Below are positions 7,644 through 14,297 of a DNA stretch of 18,732 bases, in pieces. Origin of the DNA: an uncultured Bacilli bacterium (GTDB lineage: Bacteria > Bacillota_I > Bacilli_A > RF39 > UBA660); the NCBI GenBank assembly GCA_934130405.1, contig CAKOXX010000023.1:1-18732 (forward strand). Direction: 5' to 3'. The position numbers and the translations under genes were made by a program. The notes under the pieces were generated by a model. It was not told the DNA's origin and ran no database searches. It saw only the letters and a list, made by a program, of their open reading frames with translations. Each line of letters begins with the position of its first letter. Position 1 is the first letter of the stretch.

Positions 7644-8200
7644 AGATTATAAGGGTAATTAACCGGACTAGTAATTGAAAAAGTTAATTCACCATCTTTA
7701 AAGTTTGGATGAATATAGGTAATAGTTATATTTACAAACTGATTAGTATCTCCGGTTGATTCAATAAAGGTTCTATCCTTATCAAGAGATAAAGCAATAG
7801 TAGAATTACTTCCATAACTAGTATCAAACTTTGGGATTGGATATTTAACTACTTCGCCACTTTTACCATAACTAATTATCCCGTTAGTTATATCAATCTG
7901 TAGAGTTGTTGTGTATGAAGTCTCAGTAGTTACATCTTTTTCCATTTGAAAAGTAGCAGTTAGTAAGTTTGAATTAGTTGTATCAATAGTGACATTTTGT
8001 AAGTGACCTTTAATAAAATCATCTTGAATTAGTTTTTGTAAACTATTGTCATATTCTACGATAGAAGTTCTAATGGATTCAATTATTTCTCTATCTTTAT
8101 AGTTTAAAACCACATCAAACATTCCAGTTACAACTAGTGATAAAATAACAAAAGTGATTAAAAGTTCGATGGAAGTCATTCCTTTTTGATTAAGTCTCAT
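7640..8200 (-). CDS. Type IV prepilin-like protein (second of a pair)
   Basis: 186 residues. A short leader MRLNQKG is followed by MTSIELLITF, a class III prepilin cleavage site with glutamate at mature position 5 and a roughly 20-residue hydrophobic helix. The rest is a beta-rich, Ser/Thr/Asn-rich extracellular domain without cysteine. It should be cut by a prepilin peptidase and assembled as a pilin or minor pseudopilin. The start is ATG 8200, sharing its A with the TGA of the upstream prepilin gene; a TTG one codon earlier (8203) has better spacing from GGAGGTG and may also be used. It converges on ylbJ with overlapping stop codons and no terminator between. Confidence 0.82.
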   Translation of the reverse strand: MRLNQKGMTSIELLITFVILSLVVTGMFDVVLNYKDREIIESIRTSIVEYDNSLQKLIQDDFIKGHLQNVTIDTTNSNLLTATFQMEKDVTTETSYTTTLQIDITNGIISYGKSGEVVKYPIPKFDTSYGSNSTIALSLDKDRTFIESTGDTNQFVNITITYIHPNFKDGELTFSITSPVNYPYNL

Positions 8201-8739
8201 CAATCTCTTTTCACCTCCATTATGGCATAGTTATTGACATCATTTTTAGCATATTCAACAATGACATGATAATATTTACCATTATTTATCTTCGTAGTAT
8301 TTCTACTAAAAGTCGGTATATAACTAGCATAATCTTTAAAGTCTCGTTCGTATGCTACGTTGTTAACATGATTTTTAAACTTTTGCGTTGAGTAAGTAGT
8401 TAAATAAATTTTTGATACTTTATTAGTTCTTTTGAAGTTAGTACACCAATCATTAATTTCGTTTTTATTATATAAACTACAATCAGAGATATTGACATAG
8501 CCATTACTATCTGCAGTTGTAAATAACCAATCACCTAAACCGTTTAAAACTATTTTTCTCGCCCAATGTGCAATGTAAGTTCCTTCCACACTATCATAAG
8601 TTCGATAACGTTCGTATTCACCAAGTAATGGAAATAAATTAGTGTAAAGCATTGCAAAAATAGTCATTACAAAAATACTGACAATTAAGGTTTCTAAGAG
8701 CATAAAGCCTTTTTTATTTAATGGCTTCTTTTTTTTCAC
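8200..8739 (-). CDS. Type IV prepilin-like protein (first of a pair)
   Basis: 179 residues. The leader VKKKKPLNKKG is followed by FMLLETLIVS, a prepilin peptidase site with glutamate at mature position 5, then a hydrophobic helix and an extracellular domain with several aromatic residues and two cysteines. The frame extends to 8805, but the extra residues run back through the promoter. I start at the GTG at 8739, which has AAGGGGTG 6 bases upstream. The gene is co-transcribed with the second prepilin gene and diverges from pilB. The locus carries no pilC-like platform gene and no prepilin peptidase, so these must lie elsewhere if a pilus is made. Confidence 0.82.
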   Translation of the reverse strand: MKKKKPLNKKGFMLLETLIVSIFVMTIFAMLYTNLFPLLGEYERYRTYDSVEGTYIAHWARKIVLNGLGDWLFTTADSNGYVNISDCSLYNKNEINDWCTNFKRTNKVSKIYLTTYSTQKFKNHVNNVAYERDFKDYASYIPTFSRNTTKINNGKYYHVIVEYAKNDVNNYAIMEVKRD

Positions 8740-8751
8740 ACATCTCACCCC

Positions 8752-8781
8752 TTGCACCAATCTTAAACCTATTATATAATA
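8752..8781. promoter_or_regulatory. Divergent promoter region between the prepilins and pilB with a palindromic -10
   Basis: For pilB a -35-like TTGCAC (8752-8757) is followed after 17 bases by TATAAT (8775-8780). Bases 8770-8781 (TATTATATAATA) are a perfect palindrome, so the minus strand also reads TATAAT (8776-8771), directed at the prepilin genes. The minus direction lacks a recognisable -35. The overlap means the two directions probably compete. Confidence 0.6.
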
Positions 8782-8824
8782 GATTATAGTAAAATACCAT
8801 ATCAAAATTGAAGGGGTTGATAAC

Positions 8825-10300
8825 GTGGTTTCTTATGATATGACTAAAACTCCCGTCGTTAATGTCGTTGATGATATCTTAGCATATGGCGCTACTCATG
8901 GTACAAGTGATATTCACTTTGACCCTAGAGAAGAGTATTTAATGGTTCGTATGCGTGTCGATGGAGATTTAAGAGATTATACAAAAATTGACAAAATATA
9001 TGAAAGAAATTTAATCACTAGAATTAAACTACTAGCTAATATGAATATTACAGAAAGTCGTCTTCCACAAGATGGTGCTATCAAGGGTGTAATTAAAGGA
9101 GTTCCAATGGAAACCCGTGTTTCTACTCTACCAACTAATGAAGGAGAAAAGTGTGTTATTCGTATTCTTGATTATTCAAGAAGTTTAGCTGGTATCGATT
9201 CTTTAGGATTTAATGAAAAAAACTTAGTAAAACTTAAAAAGATGATTCAAGAACCAAATGGTATTATCTTAATAACTGGTGCTACTGGTTCTGGTAAAAG
9301 TACTACTGTTTATTCTATTTTACAAGTTCTTAATAAGAAGGAAACTAACATTATAACAGTTGAAGACCCAATCGAAATGAATCTTGAAGGTTTAAACCAA
9401 GTCCAAGTTAATAGTGAAATTGGTCTTGACTTTGCTACTGTTTTAAGATCTATCTTACGTCAGGACCCTAATATTATTCTTATCGGAGAAATTCGTGATA
9501 GTGAAACAGCAAAAATCGCCGTTCGTGCTTCTATTACTGGTCACTTAGTTTTATCAACAGTCCATACGAATAACTCATTAAGTACTATTGAACGTCTACT
9601 TGATATGAATGTTGAAAGATACTTATTATCTAGTGCTTTAACTGGTATTATTTCACAGCGACTTGCAAAAATGCTTTGTAAACATTGTCGTAAGAAGGAA
9701 GCTACTACTCCATATCAAAAGAAAGTATTTAGATTAGCACTTCATCAAGATGTAGAAGAAACTTATGTTCCTAATCATGAAGGATGTGAATACTGTTCTG
9801 GTGGTTATCACGACCGTGTCGCAATTCAAGAAGTTTTAATGATTAACGATGAAATTAGAAATGCTTTAAATGAAGATGAGATGAAGAAAGAAAATCTTCA
9901 GAAAATAGTTTATAACTCTGATGTTATTACGATGTTACAAGATGGTCTTTATAAAGTCCTTGATGGTACTACCTCTTTTGAAGAAATTTATCGTATTATT
10001 GATATTGATGATGACTTAGATACGTTAATGAAGATTGGTGTTATTTCAGATGATGATAAGACTCCACCTCAAGATGAGAACACTAGTGAAGTAACTGAAG
10101 AAAAAACTTCAAAAGAAGATAATAAAGAAGAAATAGCTAACAGCATCAAAGAAGATAGCAATGTAGATACTAATAATATCGAAGCACCAGTAATTATCGA
10201 TATAGAAGAAGAAAATCCAGAGATTATTCCTGTAAATGACCCCGATGATGAAGATATAAAGACTAAAACCACTATCAACTTACCAAATTTAACAACTTAA
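8825..10300 (+). CDS. pilB: Type IV pilus assembly ATPase PilB (GspE/T2SSE family)
   Basis: A 491-residue secretion ATPase that powers pilin polymerisation. All catalytic elements are present: Walker A GATGSGKS (152-159), Asp box DPIE (181-184), Walker B ILIGEIRDSE (218-227) and His box with H247. The PilB/GspE zinc knuckle is CKHC (285-288) with CEYC (321-324). The N-terminal lipid/c-di-GMP-binding domain of long PilB proteins is missing; the protein begins directly with the N2 domain. After residue about 409 comes an extra tail of some 80 residues, rich in Asp, Glu and Thr, not part of the ATPase fold. The start is GTG 8825 with AAGGGG 8 bases upstream. It ends in a shared terminator facing the TasA-like gene. 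Confidence 0.93.
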   Translation: MVSYDMTKTPVVNVVDDILAYGATHGTSDIHFDPREEYLMVRMRVDGDLRDYTKIDKIYERNLITRIKLLANMNITESRLPQDGAIKGVIKGVPMETRVSTLPTNEGEKCVIRILDYSRSLAGIDSLGFNEKNLVKLKKMIQEPNGIILITGATGSGKSTTVYSILQVLNKKETNIITVEDPIEMNLEGLNQVQVNSEIGLDFATVLRSILRQDPNIILIGEIRDSETAKIAVRASITGHLVLSTVHTNNSLSTIERLLDMNVERYLLSSALTGIISQRLAKMLCKHCRKKEATTPYQKKVFRLALHQDVEETYVPNHEGCEYCSGGYHDRVAIQEVLMINDEIRNALNEDEMKKENLQKIVYNSDVITMLQDGLYKVLDGTTSFEEIYRIIDIDDDLDTLMKIGVISDDDKTPPQDENTSEVTEEKTSKEDNKEEIANSIKEDSNVDTNNIEAPVIIDIEEENPEIIPVNDPDDEDIKTKTTINLPNLTT

Positions 10301-10339
10301 AATAAAAACTCTAGCATAACGCCTAGAGTTTTATTTTTA
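10301..10339. terminator. Bidirectional terminator between pilB and the TasA-like gene
   Basis: AAAACTCTAG (10305-10314) pairs perfectly with CTAGAGTTTT (10323-10332) over an 8-base loop. It is flanked by A-rich sequence on one side and ATTTTTAT on the other, so it serves both convergent genes. Confidence 0.88.
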
Positions 10340-11245
10340 TTATTGATTAGCTCCACAAGTAGCACTATCTGTCTGATCAACTTTACAAGACTTATTATTA
10401 GTTATATCAGTACAAGAAACTGTTCCGTTAATATTAGCAGTACAACTAAATTTAGTATCGGTACAAGATGTTGTTTCACTTGCTGTGCCTGTATCTGTAG
10501 TAGTACAACTAGTAGTACCAAAAGCATTAAGCATATTTGTTTTTTCTTCAGTATAGTTATTATTCTTAAAACAATTTAAAGTATTATTTTGATAAATACA
10601 AACTGATTTTTCAGTAGCATATAACTGATTAAAAACACTAGAACCAGTAGTAGACATTACATCAATATAACTTGTTTCACTAGCTTCTGTTGGATTACCA
10701 AAAGTATAATATTTTACTAAGTTACTAACACTTTGTACTACTATCTTGCTTTGATAAGTTTTTCCTTGAACTTCATTTCCTGCTGTTGAAGAAATCCACA
10801 TATAAAGTTTGTAACTAACAGTTTTAGTTGTATCTAAAGTACTAGCAGAAATAAAATAATTATTACTTAGTGAAGAAAGGTCTTGCACTCCTGAGTCATA
10901 ACCATCATTTCCTACTAAGCGATATTTTAAATAAGTATTACTTAAAGTACTGTTAGTACTATCTTCTTCATTCATAATAGAATAATAAGCTTTGATATTA
11001 CCACTATTGGTTACTGTAAATGTATAAGGAGTTGTACTTTGTCCAGCACTATCACTCATGGGAGCAGAGTTTTCTAATTTGATGCTATCTCCTTCTGAAA
11101 AATCCACCTTTAAAGTTCCAGTTTGAATTGATACTTTTTTCGTTCCTTCTAAACTTTTGGTAAATAATGCATAACTACTGCCTACTAAAGTAACCATACT
11201 AACTGCTATTAAAGCGATTACTATAGCTAATTTGCTTTTGTTCAT
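10340..11245 (-). CDS. Secreted TasA/camelysin-like protein with a cysteine-rich C-terminal domain
   Basis: 301 residues. A signal peptide (1 to about 26, ending GSSYA) is followed by the pattern of the TasA/CalY fibre family: TGTLKVDF near 42-49 and a YTFTVTNSGNIKAYYSI strand near 74-90. After residue 180 the character changes. It becomes Ser/Thr/Asn-rich with eight cysteines (216, 225, 247, 261, 268, 278, 287, 297) spaced 7 to 22 apart, which suggests a disulphide-bonded extracellular module. TasA-family proteins form surface or biofilm fibres and are cleaved by a SipW-like signal peptidase; no such peptidase is in the window. The gene sits at the end of the pilus locus and converges on pilB, and has a strong own promoter and an AGAGGTG SD. 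The C-terminal module is unassigned. Confidence 0.72.
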   Translation of the reverse strand: MNKSKLAIVIALIAVSMVTLVGSSYALFTKSLEGTKKVSIQTGTLKVDFSEGDSIKLENSAPMSDSAGQSTTPYTFTVTNSGNIKAYYSIMNEEDSTNSTLSNTYLKYRLVGNDGYDSGVQDLSSLSNNYFISASTLDTTKTVSYKLYMWISSTAGNEVQGKTYQSKIVVQSVSNLVKYYTFGNPTEASETSYIDVMSTTGSSVFNQLYATEKSVCIYQNNTLNCFKNNNYTEEKTNMLNAFGTTSCTTTDTGTASETTSCTDTKFSCTANINGTVSCTDITNNKSCKVDQTDSATCGANQ

Positions 11246-11280
11246 TTTTATAACACACCTCTATTCTTATTTCTAAAAAA

Positions 11281-11309
11281 ATTTTATCACAAAAAGAAGT
11301 GTGTTTCAA
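11281..11309 (-). promoter_or_regulatory. Strong promoter of the TasA-like gene
   Basis: On the minus strand TTGAAA (11309-11304) is followed after 17 bases by TAAAAT (11286-11281), preceded by an extended -10 TGA. The -35 box lies in the loop of the upstream RNase J terminator hairpin, so terminator and promoter are interlocked. Confidence 0.8.
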
Positions 11310-11327
11310 CCTAAAACTACACTTCTT
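11289..11327 (-). terminator. Terminator of the rnc-RNase J operon
   Basis: On the minus strand AAGAAGTGT (11327-11319) pairs perfectly with ACACTTCTT (11302-11294) and is followed by TTTTTGT. The upstream arm includes part of the stop codon of the RNase J gene, and the loop of 16 bases carries the -35 box of the next promoter. Confidence 0.8.
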
Positions 11328-12969
11328 GTACTACAGTAATAATCATCGGTTTAGAACCTATTTCTTGATATAAATACTTACCAAGTTGATCTCTAACATC
11401 AGCTTTTATTTTAGCATAATCAACTTTTTTAGTACCAGTTTCAATATTAGATTCAATTACTTCTTTAGAAAGATTCTTAATATTTTCTACTAAATCTTGA
11501 TTTTCTTTTACATAGATAAATCCTCTTGTTAAGATTTTTGGACCTGCTACTACTTCTTTAGTTTCTCTATCTAAAGTACAACTGATAATAACGATTCCAT
11601 TTTCTCCTAACATCTCGCGATCTTTTAAGACTAAATTACCAATATCACTAGAATCTTTTCCATCTATTAATATTTCATCAACATTGATATGTTCCTTTGT
11701 ATCTTTAAAAATACCATTTTCTAGGGTTACAACATCCCCATTTTGTTTTAGGAAGATATTTTCTTTTGGAATATTCATCTCTTCTGCTATCTCTGCAAAA
11801 GCATATTGATTACGATATTCGCCTTTTACAGGGAATAAATATTTTGGTCTTAATAAGTTAAGCATCATCTTTAAGTCTTCACTAGAAGCATGATGTAAAA
11901 GATGCTTTTTACTTGATAAGCTAATAGCATTAACTCCTAACATAGCAATTTCATCCATAATAAGAGCAAGACGACGTTCCATCCCTTCAGCACTTGGTTC
12001 ACTAATAAAGATAGTATCTGTATCTTTTAGTTTAATGAATTTATCATAACCCTTAATAATTCTTTCTAGATTAGCGAATGGTTTTTCTCTCTCATCAGAA
12101 ATAAATACTACTACATCTTTATCATTTAAGTTAGATAAATCCCCAATAACTTTAGGATTCACTTCTAAATACTTATTCTCAATTCCATAATTTATCATAC
12201 TTTGTAAACTTTTTCCCATAATAACAATCTTACGATGAGTTTGAGATATTTCATCGAATAGTTCTTGAATACGATAAAAATGAGCTGGGAAGATTGTCAC
12301 AATTATTCTATCTTCATTTTTAGTAAGAATTGTTCTAATAAAGTCTTGTACACGATGATTCGGACTAGTATAACCTGGACGAGCAGCATATAAAGACTCA
12401 GCTAATAAACATAAAACTCCTTGCTTACCAACATAAGCTAATTTTCCTAAATCAGTTTGATATAAACTTCTAGTAGCATGGTCAAAAGTAAAGTCACCTG
12501 TATAAACAATTGCTCCATCTTTAGTATATAACACATAACAGAATGCATCAGGAATAGAATGAGTCATAGCAATCGGAAAAATACTTTCACTACCAAAGTT
12601 TAATTTTCGATGAGCTTTAATCTCATGTAAATTAGCTTTTTTAATTCCTGCTTCTTCTAAATCTATTCTTAATATTTCAAGTGTTAACTTTCCACCGTAA
12701 ATTGGAACATCACCTAGTTTATTTACTAAATCTGGTACAGCACCAATATTTCCTTCATGACCGTGACTTAAGAAAATTCCTTTTATTCTTTTTTTATTTT
12801 TTACTAAGTAATCAAAATTTGGAATAATATAATCTATTCCAAGATTCATTTCAACATCATATTTTAAGCCGGCATCAAATATGTATAATGATTTATCGAC
12901 ATCAACGATATACATATTTTTACCATTTTCGTTTAGTCCACCTAAACTAAATATTTTAATTTTACTCAT
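11317..12969 (-). CDS. rnj: RNase J family protein with degraded metal-binding site (RNase J2-like)
   Basis: 550 residues, the normal length for RNase J, with metallo-beta-lactamase, beta-CASP and C-terminal domains. RNase J is a 5'-3' exonuclease/endonuclease of mRNA turnover. In active enzymes the metal motif is HxHxDH; here it reads HGHEGN (69-74), so the Asp and last His are lost. H137 and D159 (TGDF) remain. The usual HxSGH is HLLHH (356-360), and the late PxHGEYR is PVKGEYR (380-386), with Lys for the metal-binding His. The GSQGEP loop is also replaced (SDEREKP). This pattern points to a weakly active or inactive partner subunit, as RNase J2 is for J1 in Bacillus. The start ATG overlaps the preceding gene by 8 bases and has AAGGAGGG 5 bases upstream. 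Confidence 0.88.
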   Translation of the reverse strand: MSKIKIFSLGGLNENGKNMYIVDVDKSLYIFDAGLKYDVEMNLGIDYIIPNFDYLVKNKKRIKGIFLSHGHEGNIGAVPDLVNKLGDVPIYGGKLTLEILRIDLEEAGIKKANLHEIKAHRKLNFGSESIFPIAMTHSIPDAFCYVLYTKDGAIVYTGDFTFDHATRSLYQTDLGKLAYVGKQGVLCLLAESLYAARPGYTSPNHRVQDFIRTILTKNEDRIIVTIFPAHFYRIQELFDEISQTHRKIVIMGKSLQSMINYGIENKYLEVNPKVIGDLSNLNDKDVVVFISDEREKPFANLERIIKGYDKFIKLKDTDTIFISEPSAEGMERRLALIMDEIAMLGVNAISLSSKKHLLHHASSEDLKMMLNLLRPKYLFPVKGEYRNQYAFAEIAEEMNIPKENIFLKQNGDVVTLENGIFKDTKEHINVDEILIDGKDSSDIGNLVLKDREMLGENGIVIISCTLDRETKEVVAGPKILTRGFIYVKENQDLVENIKNLSKEVIESNIETGTKKVDYAKIKADVRDQLGKYLYQEIGSKPMIITVVQEV

Positions 12970-13429
12970 TTTGTCCCTCCTTATAAGTTCTTATTTTTTT
13001 ATATAATTTTTTCTCTTCAATGTCTATTGCATTAAATATTATCTTCTCTTGTTCACGATTTTTACAGACAGATATTGTATCTTCTATATCTGTATCTAAA
13101 TAGCGATAAAAAAGTTCATGATATCTTTCTTGATATAATAGATAGTTATCAATTGTAACGCTGTCCGCCATTAAACCTCCTAATAAGGAAATTTTAGCAT
13201 CTTCATTTAATTTAGTAATGAAGCTTTGATAAAAATCTACTATTTCACTACTATTATTATAAGTATCTGTTAACTTTCTTGAAACAGTTTTTATTTCTTT
13301 ATTTTCTAACAAATCTTTATTAATTAGTAAATCTTTAACTAGTATCATTTTTGATCTATCAATTATTTCTTGTTGTTCCTTACAAGCTTTTGTTATATAA
13401 GAAAATATTTTTAGATGTTCTGCTTTCAA
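12962..13429 (-). CDS. Hypothetical helical protein between RNase III and RNase J
   Basis: A 155-residue, highly charged and probably all-helical protein, without signal peptide, membrane segment or any motif I recognise. A central LLGGLMADSVTIDNYLLYQ is the only distinctive stretch. It is translationally embedded. Its start codon appears to be TTG at 13429, overlapping the TGA of rnc (ATTGA), with no clear SD, and its last 8 bases overlap the start of the RNase J gene. This tight coupling suggests that the three products are made together and that the protein may work with the two RNases, but that is inference from order alone. An internal ATG (residue 28) is the alternative start. Confidence 0.7.
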   Translation of the reverse strand: MKAEHLKIFSYITKACKEQQEIIDRSKMILVKDLLINKDLLENKEIKTVSRKLTDTYNNSSEIVDFYQSFITKLNEDAKISLLGGLMADSVTIDNYLLYQERYHELFYRYLDTDIEDTISVCKNREQEKIIFNAIDIEEKKLYKKIRTYKEGQNE

Positions 13430-14094
13430 TTCTTAGCCAACTTTTCTAAAGCATCTTTTGCTGCTACTTGTTCAGCATCTTTTTTACTACTACCTACCCC
13501 TTTACCATAGATAATTCCATCTACTTTTGCTTCGATTGTAAATGTTTTATCGTGTGCTGGTCCTTCTTCTTTTACTACTTCATAAATTACACTTTGTCTT
13601 GTTGTTTGTACTGCTTGTTGAAGTGCTGACTTATAGTCTTCAAAGAAAACTATATTTGGATTTTGAATATATGGTACTACTATATCTAGTATTACTCTTC
13701 TAACGGTTTCATAACCAAGGTCTAAATAGATGGCCCCCATAATAGCTTCAAATATATCAGCAACAATTGCTTTTTTATATTTTCCTCCACTATTTTCTTC
13801 TCCATGACCTACTTTTATATAGTTATTAAAACCCATATCCATTGAATATCTATATAAAGCATTTTCACAAACGTAGCTTGCTCTTACTTTAGTCATTTCT
13901 CCTTCAGTTTCTTTTTCATAACGATATAAATAATCAGCAACTACTAAATCAACTACAGCATCTCCCAAAAATTCTAATCTTTCATAATCTTTTTTAGCTT
14001 TATGTTCATTAGCATATGATGAGTGAGATACTGCTGTATTATAAAGTGTAAGATTCTTAGGACTTATTTTTAATTTTTCAAATAATTCTTCCAC
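13426..14094 (-). CDS. rnc: Ribonuclease III
   Basis: 222 residues, the usual size. The enzyme cuts double-stranded RNA in rRNA and mRNA maturation. The RNase III signature ERLEFLGDAV is at 38-47 with E41 and D45, and the second acidic pair is D113 and E116 in DIFEAIMGAIY, so the active site is complete. The double-stranded RNA-binding domain covers about 152-220, with the KKDAEQVAAKDAL helix. The start is GTG 14094 with AAGGGAG 8 bases upstream. It is the first gene of a three-gene operon with its own promoter. In many Firmicutes rnc is followed by smc and ftsY; here it is followed by an unknown protein and an RNase J. Confidence 0.97.
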   Translation of the reverse strand: MEELFEKLKISPKNLTLYNTAVSHSSYANEHKAKKDYERLEFLGDAVVDLVVADYLYRYEKETEGEMTKVRASYVCENALYRYSMDMGFNNYIKVGHGEENSGGKYKKAIVADIFEAIMGAIYLDLGYETVRRVILDIVVPYIQNPNIVFFEDYKSALQQAVQTTRQSVIYEVVKEEGPAHDKTFTIEAKVDGIIYGKGVGSSKKDAEQVAAKDALEKLAKN

Positions 14095-14116
14095 AAAAAA
14101 ATCTCCCTTCCTACGT

Positions 14117-14145
14117 ATTTTAACATGTTTTTACTTTTTTAGCAA
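14117..14145 (-). promoter_or_regulatory. Promoter of the rnc operon
   Basis: On the minus strand TTGCTA (14145-14140) and TAAAAT (14122-14117) are 17 bases apart, and the -10 is extended by TGT. The expected start is near 14110, just before the rnc SD. Confidence 0.7.
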
Positions 14146-14150
14146 TCTAC

Positions 14151-14179
14151 TTGCTGAAAAGGTAGATTTGTGTTACTAT
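14151..14179 (+). promoter_or_regulatory. Promoter for a short plus-strand antisense transcript
   Basis: TTGCTG (14151-14156), a 17-base spacer and TACTAT (14174-14179) with an extended TGT element. It points towards the structured RNA on the opposite strand. A 7-base inverted repeat (14144-14150 and 14162-14168) surrounds the -35 box and could be an operator. Confidence 0.5.
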
Positions 14180-14185
14180 GTATAT

Positions 14186-14297
14186 AGATGAAGGAGACTT
14201 CATATAATAAAAAAGGAAATACTTAATATCCAAAGTTTGAGTACTTACCTTAATGTTTTGGTTAGCACCGCAATCTATTAGATTGAGTGCTTTTTTT
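14186..14297 (+). ncRNA. Predicted antisense RNA opposing the structured RNA at 14209-14362
   Basis: A transcript of about 112 nt is bounded by the plus-strand promoter at 14151-14179 and the terminator at 14265-14297. It contains no reading frame of note. It begins with a small hairpin, ATGAAG-GAGA-CTTCAT (14188-14203), closed by a GNRA loop. Over about 89 nt it is fully complementary to the 3' half of the minus-strand RNA and stops just before the start codon of the small frame in that RNA. It is a prediction from signals only. Confidence 0.4.

Noticed and set aside
8740..8805. N-terminal extension of the first prepilin frame
   Set aside because: It runs through the divergent promoter and would add an extra hydrophobic segment before a proper prepilin leader; the GTG at 8739 has a good SD.
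10069..10278. Minus-strand Ser/Ile-rich frame inside the pilB tail
   Set aside because: It is the complement of the acidic GAA/GAT-rich tail codons, with no SD; a shadow.
10343..10579. Plus-strand Cys/Ser/Thr-rich frame
   Set aside because: Exact antisense of the cysteine-rich end of the TasA-like gene, without promoter or SD.
14255..14297. T-box-like sequence (GGTTAGCACCGC before a terminator) on the plus strand
   Set aside because: The AGGGTGG part of the T-box is missing, there is no stem I, and no plus-strand gene follows.
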